Assembly: GCA_019639195.1 (NCBI GenBank)
Contig: JAHBSI010000007.1
Span: 1 to 64,000, forward strand
Reading direction: 5' to 3'
Origin: Acidobacteriota bacterium
GTDB taxonomy: Bacteria > Acidobacteriota > Blastocatellia > Pyrinomonadales > Pyrinomonadaceae
Length of the DNA stretch: 64,000 bases
Positions 54,197 through 62,563 of this stretch are shown here, piece by piece (within the stretch, counting starts at the first letter, position 1; each line of letters begins with the position of its first letter). Made by a program: the position numbers and the translations under genes. Below the pieces are notes generated by a model. It saw only the letters and a list, made by a program, of their open reading frames with translations, was not told the origin of the DNA and ran no database searches.

Positions 54197-55510
54197 ATGA
54201 ACAAATTCTTGTCGTTACTGCTGGTCATTCTCCTTCCTGCGGCGTATGCGGCTGCTCAGGAGAAACCAACAGCCTTTGTTAATGCGAAAGTGATCCCGAT
54301 ATCGGGGCCCGCGATCGAGCAGGGTATCGTGCTAATTCAGAACGGCAAGATCGTTGCCGTTGGCGACGCCCGAACTGTCAAGCTTTCGTCAGACGTGGTC
54401 GTGATCGATGCAAAGGGCAAGGTAATTATGCCTGGTATCATCGATTCGCACAGCCATATTGGCAACCCTGCTGGCGGCGACGGGTCTTCGCCGATCCAAC
54501 CGGACGTACGCATTCTGGATAGCGTCAATCCGCGAAGCGCGAGCTTCCAGCGTGCTCAGAGCGGCGGCATCACGACCGCAAATGTGATGCCCGGTTCCGG
54601 CCACCTTGACAGCGGCCAGACACTCTATCTGAAGCTCCGCGACGACGTCGATAAGATCGACGATATGTTCATTCTTGATGCGGATGGGCATTATATGGGC
54701 GGCATCAAGTTCGCGAACGGTACGAACCCGATCCGTCCGGGAGGCGGCGCTTTTCCCGGCACGCGTGCGAAATCTGCGGCTCTCGTTCGTGACGAATTCA
54801 TCAAGGCCCGCGAATACCGAGACAAGGTTGCAAAGGCTGCCGGAGACGCTTCTAAAATGCCGCCTCGCGACCTGCGGATGGAAGCTCTCGTCGAGGTCCT
54901 CGACCGTAAGCGGACGGTGCATTTTCACACGCACCGTCACGATGACATCCTGACCGTTCTCCGCCTTCAGAAGGAATTCGGATTCAAGCTCGTCCTCCAC
55001 CATGTTAGCGATGCCTGGGCCGTCGCCGACGAGATCAAGAAGGCAAACGTGCCCGTTTCGATCATCTTTCTCGATTCACCGGGCGGCAAGATCGAAGCAA
55101 AAGATATCATGGCCGAGAATGGAGCGATCCTAGAAAAAGCAGGCGTTCTCATCGGCTTTCACACAGATGACGGCATTACGGATTCGCGTTGGTTCCTGCG
55201 GTCCGCGGGAATGGCCGTCCGAGCCGGAATGTCGCGTGAAAAGGCACTTTACGCCCTGACGCTCGGCAACGCAAAGATCCTGGACATCGACGGCCGCACC
55301 GGTTCGCTGGAGACGGGAAAGGATGCCGATCTCGTCATTCTCTCGGGCGATCCTTTAAGCGTTTACACCCACGTTCTCGAAACCTGGGTCGAAGGCAAGA
55401 AGGTCTTTGACCGCAGCGATCCAAAGGACCGGCTCATACAGGTCGGCGGTTACGGCGCGACCAACGACCGCTTTATGGATACCGATCACGATGACGGAGG
55501 ACAGGAATAA
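54197..55510 (+). CDS. Exported imidazolonepropionase-like amidohydrolase, 437 aa
   Basis: Signal peptide (1-20). Amidohydrolase with intact metal ligands: DSHSH (H85, H87), FHTHRHDD, LVLHHVSD and IGFHTDDG. Ends with a His/Asp-rich tail. Its stop TAA overlaps the ATG of the second amidohydrolase. The pair may form a complex acting on peptides or N-acylated compounds; substrate unknown. Confidence 0.88.
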   Translation: MNKFLSLLLVILLPAAYAAAQEKPTAFVNAKVIPISGPAIEQGIVLIQNGKIVAVGDARTVKLSSDVVVIDAKGKVIMPGIIDSHSHIGNPAGGDGSSPIQPDVRILDSVNPRSASFQRAQSGGITTANVMPGSGHLDSGQTLYLKLRDDVDKIDDMFILDADGHYMGGIKFANGTNPIRPGGGAFPGTRAKSAALVRDEFIKAREYRDKVAKAAGDASKMPPRDLRMEALVEVLDRKRTVHFHTHRHDDILTVLRLQKEFGFKLVLHHVSDAWAVADEIKKANVPVSIIFLDSPGGKIEAKDIMAENGAILEKAGVLIGFHTDDGITDSRWFLRSAGMAVRAGMSREKALYALTLGNAKILDIDGRTGSLETGKDADLVILSGDPLSVYTHVLETWVEGKKVFDRSDPKDRLIQVGGYGATNDRFMDTDHDDGGQE

Positions 55511-56724
55511 TGAAACTCAAATTCACAAAGAAACTCGTAATTTCGGCCTTTGCTGTCGTAGTATCAGTTTGCTTCTCCCAAACTTTGCTTGCGCAGATCG
55601 CGGTCAAAGGCGAGACCGTCTTCACGATGGCAGGTGAGCCGATCAAGAACGGCGTCGTACTCGTCAAAGACGGCAAGATCGAAGCGGTCGGTACGGCCGC
55701 ACAGGTTTCGATACCTGCCGGCTATCGCGTGATCAGCGCAAAGGTCGTCACGCCAGGCCTTATCGACGCACATTCGGTGGTCGGACTCAACGGCTACCTG
55801 AATCAGCCGACCGATCAGATGGCTCTCGACGGAAGCGGTCCGATCCAACCGGAACTTCGTGCGTTTGATTCCTACAACACACGTGAAAAACTCGTCGAAT
55901 GGCTCCGCGAGTTCGGTGTAACGACCGTGCACACCGGCCACCAGCCTTCCGCGCTTGTTTCGGGCCAAACGATGGTCGTTAAGACCGCGGGCAATGAGAT
56001 AGACGATGTGATGGTCGTCCCGGAAGCGATGATCGCGGTCACCCTTGGCGGCGACGGCCTCGCGGGCCAGGGCAAATCGCCCGGTACGCGTGCAAAGCAG
56101 ATTGCAATGCTCCGTGCGGAACTCATTAAGGCCCAGGAAAATGCCGAGAAGGCCGAGCGGCCGAAAGACCTGAGGTCGGTTGCATGGCTTAGCGTTATTG
56201 AACGCAAGGTCCCGCTCCTGATCACGGCCGACAAAGCACAGGACATCATGTCCGCGCTTCGGCTTGCGAAAGAGTTCAATTTGCGGATCGTGCTTGATTC
56301 GGTCTCCGAAGCTCAGCTCGTGCTCAAAGAGATCAAGGCGTCCGGATTCCCTGTCATCGTCCATCCGACGATGGCACGCCCGGGCGGCGACAGCGAATCT
56401 CTTTCGTTGGAAGATGCCACAAAGATAAAGGCTGCGGGTATTCCCGTCGCTCTGCAGAGTGGTTATGAAGGCTATGTACCGAAAACGCGTGTCGTCCTAT
56501 ACGAAGCCGGAATGGCCGCCCAGAATGGCCTTTCTCAGCGTGAAGCACTCGAACTCATCACCATCGACGCCGCGAAGATCCTCGGCCTCGACGGCCGTAT
56601 CGGTTCGCTTGCGGCCGGGAAAGATGCCGACATAGCTCTCTACGACGGCGACCCGCTCGAGTGGACGACGCATTGTGTCGGCACGATCATCAACGGCAAG
56701 GTCGTAAGCGAGGTCGTCCGCTAG
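55510..56724 (+). CDS. Amidohydrolase paralogue lacking metal ligands, 404 aa
   Basis: Same fold and signal-peptide type as the preceding gene, but every metal-ligand site is changed: DAHSV instead of DSHSH (V90), LLITADKAQD instead of FHTHRHDD, VLDSVSEA instead of VLHHVSDA, and VALQSGYEG instead of IGFHTDDG. It is likely a non-catalytic partner or a new-function protein. One-base overlap with the active paralogue (TAATG) implies equal expression. Confidence 0.88.
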   Translation: MKLKFTKKLVISAFAVVVSVCFSQTLLAQIAVKGETVFTMAGEPIKNGVVLVKDGKIEAVGTAAQVSIPAGYRVISAKVVTPGLIDAHSVVGLNGYLNQPTDQMALDGSGPIQPELRAFDSYNTREKLVEWLREFGVTTVHTGHQPSALVSGQTMVVKTAGNEIDDVMVVPEAMIAVTLGGDGLAGQGKSPGTRAKQIAMLRAELIKAQENAEKAERPKDLRSVAWLSVIERKVPLLITADKAQDIMSALRLAKEFNLRIVLDSVSEAQLVLKEIKASGFPVIVHPTMARPGGDSESLSLEDATKIKAAGIPVALQSGYEGYVPKTRVVLYEAGMAAQNGLSQREALELITIDAAKILGLDGRIGSLAAGKDADIALYDGDPLEWTTHCVGTIINGKVVSEVVR

Positions 56725-56827
56725 TTTTTTTTCGCGGAGACCGATACTTTTTGCTAACGCCTGACGCCTTACGGATATGCGGAGGTTTTCCCTTTCGCTT
56801 ATTCGCAAAGGCTCAGGCGTTATTTTT

Positions 56828-59089
56828 ATGAACAAACAGCTTATTTCCCTGCTTATTCTGACGGCGATCTTCGGCTCTCTCTTCAATGTTCCTGCCCAAC
56901 GGCGAAAGGCATCGACGGCGGCTCCAGCAGCTCCAAAATGCTCCGGCGCCTGGACCGGCACAATAACCTACAAACGCACACAATCGGCATCCGACAGCAA
57001 GACCGTGCAGCGCGTTTCGGGACGCGGGCAAGACACGCGGAACTGGCAGATGTCTTACACCTACAACGCAAATGTGACGGTCGTCGAGTCGCCTGAACGC
57101 AATGGTTCGAGCATCGGGATGGCGACGATCAGCCACAATATGTCTTCAAAAGAGAAGGTTGATGCCGTCGAGAAGAACTCGTGTGACCGCGGCAAGACCT
57201 GGCGTGATATGCGCGGCACCTCAACGTCGGAGACCAACGCTTCCGGCCAGGCAAGCGGCGAATCGGCCAACGTGGGCGTCAATATCAACTCCGACGGAAC
57301 CTATTCCGTTAGCGTCGGCCTGCCGCAGATCAAGGGAAAAGTGAGCGGCAGCGAGTCCTCCAGCTTCAGCGGCCAATGTACGCCAAAAGAAGGCAAGAGT
57401 TTTAGCATTCCGCAGACAGAAACGACGATCGAAGGAAATTCGCTTACCTCCGACGGAACGACGCGTCTAAATCCGAACGACCCGAACAAGCTATCGGGTT
57501 CCTACTCCTACACCTGGCAGAATGTAACCGAGACGATAACGTGGAATCTCCAGAAATGCGGTGCGCCGCTGCGGATCACGGAACTTAAGTTCGCGGATAT
57601 GAAGTTCCCAAATTGGAACGACTGGCGCGACATCACGCCGCAAGTAGGCACCATCGACGGCAATCTCGTAAAGATCAAGGCGACCGTTCTCAACGCCTCG
57701 GGCGAAACGAAATTTGCCGACCTCAAGTTCAAAGAGACGTTCAAAGGCGATAAATGGGACGGTGCGCGGCCCGATGGCCTCCTCGAAAACGGCGAAACCT
57801 CGGTTCGGCTCGAACCGGGCGAATCGCGTGAAGTCGAGATCGTTTGGGATTCGTCCGGTTATTCCTGGTTCGACGACGGCCGTCCGCGCCTCCTTCAGCG
57901 CATCAAGGCCGAACTCTACGAGAACGACAAGAAGACCGACGAAAAGGTCGAGAATCTCAAGGTCGCACCAAAACCGCTCATTCTCGTCCATGGGCTCTGG
58001 AGCAACTGGAGAGCATGGGAGACCTGGCAGAACATACTTACCACGACGCATTCCTACGATTGGAAGGCGTTTCCGGTAGGCGAAAAACCCGAAAAAGGCC
58101 TGATGGACACGGGCGGCGAGTTCCTCTCGTCTGCCCCGACAAAGACCATACACGGAAACGCCGTCGAAGTGGACCGCTATGTAAAATACGCTCAGGAAGA
58201 CCGTAATGCATGGCACGTCGATATCGTTGCACATTCGATGGGCGGATTGATCTCGCGTGAATACATCCAGGCGTTTATGAAGCCCGTCGAGGACGGCCGC
58301 CCGCGTGTAGCGCATCTCGTAATGCTCGGTACGCCGAATATGGGCAGTCCCTGTGCGGACACGATGGATATCGCGTTCTCGATCACCGGCACGACGCCGA
58401 ATGCCGTGCGCGAACTAAAGCCGGACGTTGTCGCGGAGTTCAATCGCGTCACCACGGATCGCCGCGGCGTGAAATTCTCCGTGCTTGCCGGAAATCCGCT
58501 GCCTGTGATGTGCAAACGCGTGGTCCCGAACGACGGTGTCGTTTCCGTGCCTTCCGCTCATTGGACGATCGCCGACAAGGGCGTTTCGTCGAGCGTACAC
58601 ACCGATCTTACGGGTACGAAAGATTTCTCCGATTTCGTTCGACCCCACATTGCGATCGGGCCGAAAGGTGACCACAATCCGTATGTGCCAACGTCCGCGG
58701 GAATGTCGCTGATGCCGCAGCCGTCGAAATTTTACGGTGCCGGTGCAGGGCCATTCTTCGGTCTTAGCCCGACATACACTGACTTCCAGGATATCGGAAA
58801 GGCCGTAAAGGTCGGCGCAAAGCAGACCGTGGAGATCGATCTCCCGCTCGATGCAAGGCCCGATCTTGGGGTCACCTTCATGGCAGATGCTAAGGTGTCT
58901 GTCGAACTCATCGACCCGACCGGAAAGATCGCGGGCAAGAATCTCGCTGATTCGCCCGACGCAAGAAGTTGGTTCCGATCGATCTATCTGAAGACGGGCG
59001 TCGCAGCCGGTGCGTGGAAGATCCGCGTAACGAACACTTCCGATGTCGAGCGGCCCGCGTACTTTGCGATCTGGTCCAACGCCAGATAG
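56828..59089 (+). CDS. Secreted alpha/beta hydrolase (lipase-like), 753 aa
   Basis: Signal peptide (LISLLILTAIFGSLFNVPAQ), an N-terminal Ser/Thr-rich beta region (about 25-350), then an alpha/beta hydrolase with oxyanion loop ILVHGLWSNWRAWETW and nucleophile motif VAHSMGGLISR, typical of triacylglycerol-lipase/PGAP1-like enzymes. The last about 110 residues form another beta domain. The ATG at 56828 gives the signal peptide; an earlier start is less likely. Substrate unknown. Confidence 0.85.
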   Translation: MNKQLISLLILTAIFGSLFNVPAQRRKASTAAPAAPKCSGAWTGTITYKRTQSASDSKTVQRVSGRGQDTRNWQMSYTYNANVTVVESPERNGSSIGMATISHNMSSKEKVDAVEKNSCDRGKTWRDMRGTSTSETNASGQASGESANVGVNINSDGTYSVSVGLPQIKGKVSGSESSSFSGQCTPKEGKSFSIPQTETTIEGNSLTSDGTTRLNPNDPNKLSGSYSYTWQNVTETITWNLQKCGAPLRITELKFADMKFPNWNDWRDITPQVGTIDGNLVKIKATVLNASGETKFADLKFKETFKGDKWDGARPDGLLENGETSVRLEPGESREVEIVWDSSGYSWFDDGRPRLLQRIKAELYENDKKTDEKVENLKVAPKPLILVHGLWSNWRAWETWQNILTTTHSYDWKAFPVGEKPEKGLMDTGGEFLSSAPTKTIHGNAVEVDRYVKYAQEDRNAWHVDIVAHSMGGLISREYIQAFMKPVEDGRPRVAHLVMLGTPNMGSPCADTMDIAFSITGTTPNAVRELKPDVVAEFNRVTTDRRGVKFSVLAGNPLPVMCKRVVPNDGVVSVPSAHWTIADKGVSSSVHTDLTGTKDFSDFVRPHIAIGPKGDHNPYVPTSAGMSLMPQPSKFYGAGAGPFFGLSPTYTDFQDIGKAVKVGAKQTVEIDLPLDARPDLGVTFMADAKVSVELIDPTGKIAGKNLADSPDARSWFRSIYLKTGVAAGAWKIRVTNTSDVERPAYFAIWSNAR

Positions 59090-59165
59090 TAAACGGACAA
59101 AAAGACGGATGATCTCTGCCGCCTGCGCAAGCAGGCGGCGGCCGTTTTTCTGCATCGCATTCAAC

Positions 59166-59278
59166 GCCCTTACTGTCGTGCGGGCTTCTGCAACCCATTC
59201 GATCCATGCCCTTACTGTCGTCCGGGCTTCCGCAACCATTTCGAACCGTGCCCATACTGCCGTGCGGGCTTCTGCAAC
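59166..59278. repeat. Dispersed 29-bp repeat, three copies
   Basis: Units at 59166-59194, 59208-59236 and 59250-59278, spaced by 42 bp, share GCCC(T/A)TACTGYCGT and CGGGCTTCYGCAAC with the units at 22897-22959. A chromosomal REP-like family. Confidence 0.75.
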
Positions 59279-59350
59279 CCTCTCCAAGCTCGATCTTGGG
59301 TCTCTGACTTAAAACTTTTTACTTATTCCGAACTTTAGGCTTGACACGTA

Positions 59351-59359
59351 TGTTATACT
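59351..59359 (+). promoter_or_regulatory. Extended -10 promoter of the S10 peptidase gene
   Basis: TGT-TATACT (TGn plus TATACT) with a predicted start near 59366; TTGACA at 59341 is too close for a normal -35. The palindrome at 59370-59391 lies immediately after the predicted start. Confidence 0.45.
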
Positions 59360-59369
59360 TGTAAAGATG

Positions 59370-59391
59370 GTCGTAACACTTGTGTTGCGAC
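59370..59391. promoter_or_regulatory. 22-bp palindrome over the S10 gene leader
   Basis: GTCGTAACAC-TT-GTGTTGCGAC, a palindrome with one mismatched pair. Placed just after the predicted transcription start, it is likely a repressor operator; it could also form a leader hairpin. Confidence 0.55.
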
Positions 59392-59476
59392 TACATTTCC
59401 GGCAGAAGACGCCCGCACTAGCGAGACGTCGTGTGCTGCAGGAGAGATTCAAACTTTCTGCGGGAATGTGCGTATA

Positions 59477-61027
59477 ATGAACAAAATTCAACCTAAACCT
59501 ATGAAAACTGCTCTTCTCTTGGCGCTAACCCTGCTTATTTCCACAGCAGCGGTCGCTCAGCCGCCGGCGGCAAAGCCTGCGGACGACAAGAAGCCTGATG
59601 CCTCCAAACTGCTCGATCCGCAGATGGACAAGCCTCCGATGGTGACGCAGCACACTTCGCGTGCCGGCAATAAGACTTTGACGTACACGACGACGACCGG
59701 TTTTATGCCGATCAAAAATCCTCAGACCGGCGAGACCGAAGCCCACATTTTCTACATCGCCTACACGCTCGATAACCCGCCGGCGAATCGTCCGCTGATG
59801 TTCTCGTTCAACGGCGGGCCGGGATCTGCAAGCGTCTGGCTGCATCTCGGTGCATTGGGGCCAAAGCGAGTAAAGATGCTCAACGACGGCGCGTATCCAC
59901 CGCCGCCTTTTGAGATGGAGGACAATGCCGCGACGTGGCTCGCCGACACCGATCTCGTCTTTATCGATCCTGTCGGCACAGGATATTCTCGGCCGACAAA
60001 GGAAGAGTACGGAAAGAAATTCTTCGGACTTCGAGGTGATATTGCATCTGTCGGCGAATTCATAAGGCTCTATCTCGGCAAGAACGAACGCTGGATGTCA
60101 CCGCTTTTTCTCGTCGGCGAAAGCTATGGAACGACGCGGGCCTCGGGGCTATCGAACTGGCTCTTTGACCACGGCATCGCGTTGAACGGCATCGTCCTCG
60201 TCTCGACTGTGATGAATTTCCAGACGCTGGATTTTGCCAGCAACAACGACCTGCCGCTCGTGCTGATACTGCCGAGTTACGCGACCACGGCCTGGTATCA
60301 CAAGCGGCTGTCGCCTCCTCTGCAGGCAAAGCCCGTTGCGGAAATAGCCGAGATGGCCAGGAAATTCGCCGCAAACGAATATTTGCCCGCGATGATGCGG
60401 ATCGACCAGCTTTCGCCGACAGAACGCGATGCGTTGGCGGACAAGTTCGCGTCGATGACGGGTTTGACGCGTGATTTTGTTATTCGCAACAACTTCCGCG
60501 TGGAGCTTGGCGAATTCAACAAGGAACTGCTTCGGGACCAAAGACGCTCGACCGGCCGTCTCGACGGCCGTTTGATCGGCATCGATACCGATGCGGCAGG
60601 CGACGGCCCCGACCGCGATCCTTCGATGAGCGCGATCCGTCCGCCATATACGGCGGCATTCAATAGCTACGTTCGCCGCGATCTCGGCTTTAAGTCGGAT
60701 ATGGAATATTACATTCTCGGCGGCGGAATAGGACGCTGGGACTTCAGCAGCGATAACAGCTATGCGGATACTAGCAGCGCGTTGCGTTCGGCGATGGCGA
60801 AAAATCCGTATATGAAGATAATGATCGCGGCCGGCTATTTCGATATGGCAACACCGTTCTATGCGGCGGAATATACGGTCTCGGCGATGAACCTGGACCC
60901 GAGTCTGCGGAAGAACATCAGCTTCGACTACTACGAGTCCGGGCATATGATGTACATCGATGTGCCGTCGCTTATGAAACTGCACAACGACGCGTCCGCG
61001 TTCATCAGCACCGCGTTGAAGAAATGA
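59477..61027 (+). CDS. Secreted S10 serine carboxypeptidase, 516 aa
   Basis: Signal peptide (LLLALTLLISTAAVA), then the S10 fold: substrate loop MFSFNGGPGSASVWLHLGALGP, nucleophile motif LVGESYGTTRASG, and the C-terminal Asp/His region (AAGYFDMATPF; YESGHMMYID). Removes C-terminal residues outside the cytoplasm. The ATG at 59477 is taken; one at 59501 would also give a good signal peptide. Confidence 0.9.
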   Translation: MNKIQPKPMKTALLLALTLLISTAAVAQPPAAKPADDKKPDASKLLDPQMDKPPMVTQHTSRAGNKTLTYTTTTGFMPIKNPQTGETEAHIFYIAYTLDNPPANRPLMFSFNGGPGSASVWLHLGALGPKRVKMLNDGAYPPPPFEMEDNAATWLADTDLVFIDPVGTGYSRPTKEEYGKKFFGLRGDIASVGEFIRLYLGKNERWMSPLFLVGESYGTTRASGLSNWLFDHGIALNGIVLVSTVMNFQTLDFASNNDLPLVLILPSYATTAWYHKRLSPPLQAKPVAEIAEMARKFAANEYLPAMMRIDQLSPTERDALADKFASMTGLTRDFVIRNNFRVELGEFNKELLRDQRRSTGRLDGRLIGIDTDAAGDGPDRDPSMSAIRPPYTAAFNSYVRRDLGFKSDMEYYILGGGIGRWDFSSDNSYADTSSALRSAMAKNPYMKIMIAAGYFDMATPFYAAEYTVSAMNLDPSLRKNISFDYYESGHMMYIDVPSLMKLHNDASAFISTALKK

Positions 61028-61029
61028 GC

Positions 61030-61497
61030 TCAGTGACGGGTACGTCCGCAAAGCAGCTCGATGGCGTGCTTTAGAACGGGCCTGATCACCTCAAAGCACT
61101 CTTCGACGGCCTTTGGCTTGCCGGGCATATTCACGATCAGAGTATTCCCGGCAATGCCGCAAACAGACCTCGAAAGCATCGCGAACGGCGTGTGCTTCGC
61201 CGTCTCACGACGCATCGCTTCCGCAATGCCGGGAGCTTCTCGTTCGATAACGGCACGGGTTGCTTCGGGAGTGTTGTCGCGAGCGGCAAACCCAGTTCCG
61301 CCCGTCGTCAGAATGCAGTCGATGTCAGACCGTTGAACGAGTTCACGGAGCTTCGCAGCGATCGCATCAAGGTCATCCGTGACCAGCTCTCGCGTGACAA
61401 TTTCGCCGCATTCAGCGGCAAGTTCGGCAAGTCGGCTGCCCGAGGGATCGTCGCCGAGATCGCGTGTGTCGCTAATGGTTAGAATGGCAGATCTCAT
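61030..61497 (-). CDS. Molybdenum cofactor protein MoaB/Mog family, 155 aa
   Basis: Molybdopterin adenylyltransferase-like: AILTISDTRDLGDDPSGSRLAEL start, LTTGGTGFAARDNTPEA and GNTLIVNMPGKPKAVEEC motifs. Single gene, end to end with S10; no other Moco genes in the window. Confidence 0.9.
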   Translation of the reverse strand: MRSAILTISDTRDLGDDPSGSRLAELAAECGEIVTRELVTDDLDAIAAKLRELVQRSDIDCILTTGGTGFAARDNTPEATRAVIEREAPGIAEAMRRETAKHTPFAMLSRSVCGIAGNTLIVNMPGKPKAVEECFEVIRPVLKHAIELLCGRTRH

Positions 61498-61505
61498 ATC
61501 GTTCG

Positions 61506-62396
61506 TTACGCGGCTGTCGCTTCCACATCTTCGACGCGGCGTTCAAGACGTCGGCTGTTGAAAACACTTGCAAGCACGCCGGCAACAACCAGGAGCATTC
61601 CCGCAAGAGACAGCAGGCTCTGAGCCTCGCCAAAGATCGTCCAACCGATGACCACGGCGTAAACAAGGCCGGAATAGATGACAATCGCGACGCCCGCGAC
61701 CTTCTCTCGCTGCAGTGCGTCGGTCAGGTAGATCTGCCCGAGCTGCGAGAACACGCCAAGGCCGAGAAGCCAAAGCCAGTCCCAACCGGTCGGCTGAACC
61801 CATTCGAAGAGAATGGCAATGAAACCCGCGATCGCTCCGACAAGTTGGAAATGGAAGACTATCGTCAGACGATGTTCTTGGCCGCTCATCCGACGCACAA
61901 GATTGTATGCCATTCCCGAGCAAAATGCCGAGAGTACACCGAGCATCACATAGAACGGTTCGACGCGATGATCGACCCTTTGAATGAGCAGCACGCCCGC
62001 AAATGCTATTGCATAAAAGAGCCACTGCGTGCGCCCGAGCTTTTCACGAAGGATCACGATCGCGAGCACGGCGCTAAAGATCGGCGACACATACTGGAGC
62101 GTTTGGGCGGTCGCGAGCGGAATGTTGTGAAGCGTTACAAAGAAAGTGAAGAGTGCGATCGTGCCGAATATACCGCGAAGAGCGAGTATCAAATGGTTCG
62201 AGCCGATCACACTCGCCTTTGCCCTATGCAGGCCGATCAGACACAGTACGGATGCGATCGTGCAGCGAAAGAAAACTGCTTCCATCGCCGGCAGATGACT
62301 TACTTCCTTTACAAAAACGTTGGCGACAAAAAAGAACGCGGTCGAAAGAAACATCGACCGCACCCCGCGTGTAATGAATTTGTCGCTGTCAGCCAT
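61506..62396 (-). CDS. EamA/DMT-family transporter, 296 aa
   Basis: Ten-helix DMT transporter (FVANVFVKEVSHLPAMEAVFFRC; ILREKLGRTQWLFYAIAFAGVLLIQR). Substrate unknown. Its ATG shares the A of the TGA of the Cys-rich gene, making it part of the feoB transcript. Confidence 0.85.
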   Translation of the reverse strand: MADSDKFITRGVRSMFLSTAFFFVANVFVKEVSHLPAMEAVFFRCTIASVLCLIGLHRAKASVIGSNHLILALRGIFGTIALFTFFVTLHNIPLATAQTLQYVSPIFSAVLAIVILREKLGRTQWLFYAIAFAGVLLIQRVDHRVEPFYVMLGVLSAFCSGMAYNLVRRMSGQEHRLTIVFHFQLVGAIAGFIAILFEWVQPTGWDWLWLLGLGVFSQLGQIYLTDALQREKVAGVAIVIYSGLVYAVVIGWTIFGEAQSLLSLAGMLLVVAGVLASVFNSRRLERRVEDVEATAA

Positions 62397-62563
62397 CAGC
62401 CTTCTGTTGCGCGTCTTTTTCCGCTCTTGCTAGCACCGCAGCCGCAATCAGCCTCGCATTCACCATCGCTGACGGTGAACGCACGCTTCTGTGCGACAGC
62501 TCGCCGCACGAGCAAAAAACCCGCACCCGCAAGGATCAATAATACAACGACTAGCTGCCACAT
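62396..62563 (-). CDS. FeoB-associated Cys-rich membrane protein, 55 aa
   Basis: Short single-helix membrane protein (WQLVVVLLILAGAGFLLVRRAV) with a Cys cluster CEADCGCGASKSG, typical of the small FeoB-associated Cys-rich proteins (FeoX-like) next to feoB. The start shares its A with the feoB stop (TGATG) and the stop does the same with the transporter start. Likely helps Fe(II) transfer. Confidence 0.85.
   Translation of the reverse strand: MWQLVVVLLILAGAGFLLVRRAVAQKRAFTVSDGECEADCGCGASKSGKRRATEG

Larger units (their letters stand above)
59090..59476. other. Intergenic region with dispersed repeats and promoter of the S10 gene
   Basis: No gene supported. It holds three copies of the GCCCTTACTG-type repeat (59166-59278) and, nearer the S10 gene, an extended -10 and an operator-like palindrome. 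Confidence 0.7.

Noticed and set aside
58415..59287. Minus-strand 290-aa frame with repeated VAEARTTVRA phrases
   Set aside because: The repeats are the translated dispersed 29-bp DNA repeat, and the rest is antisense to the lipase-like gene.
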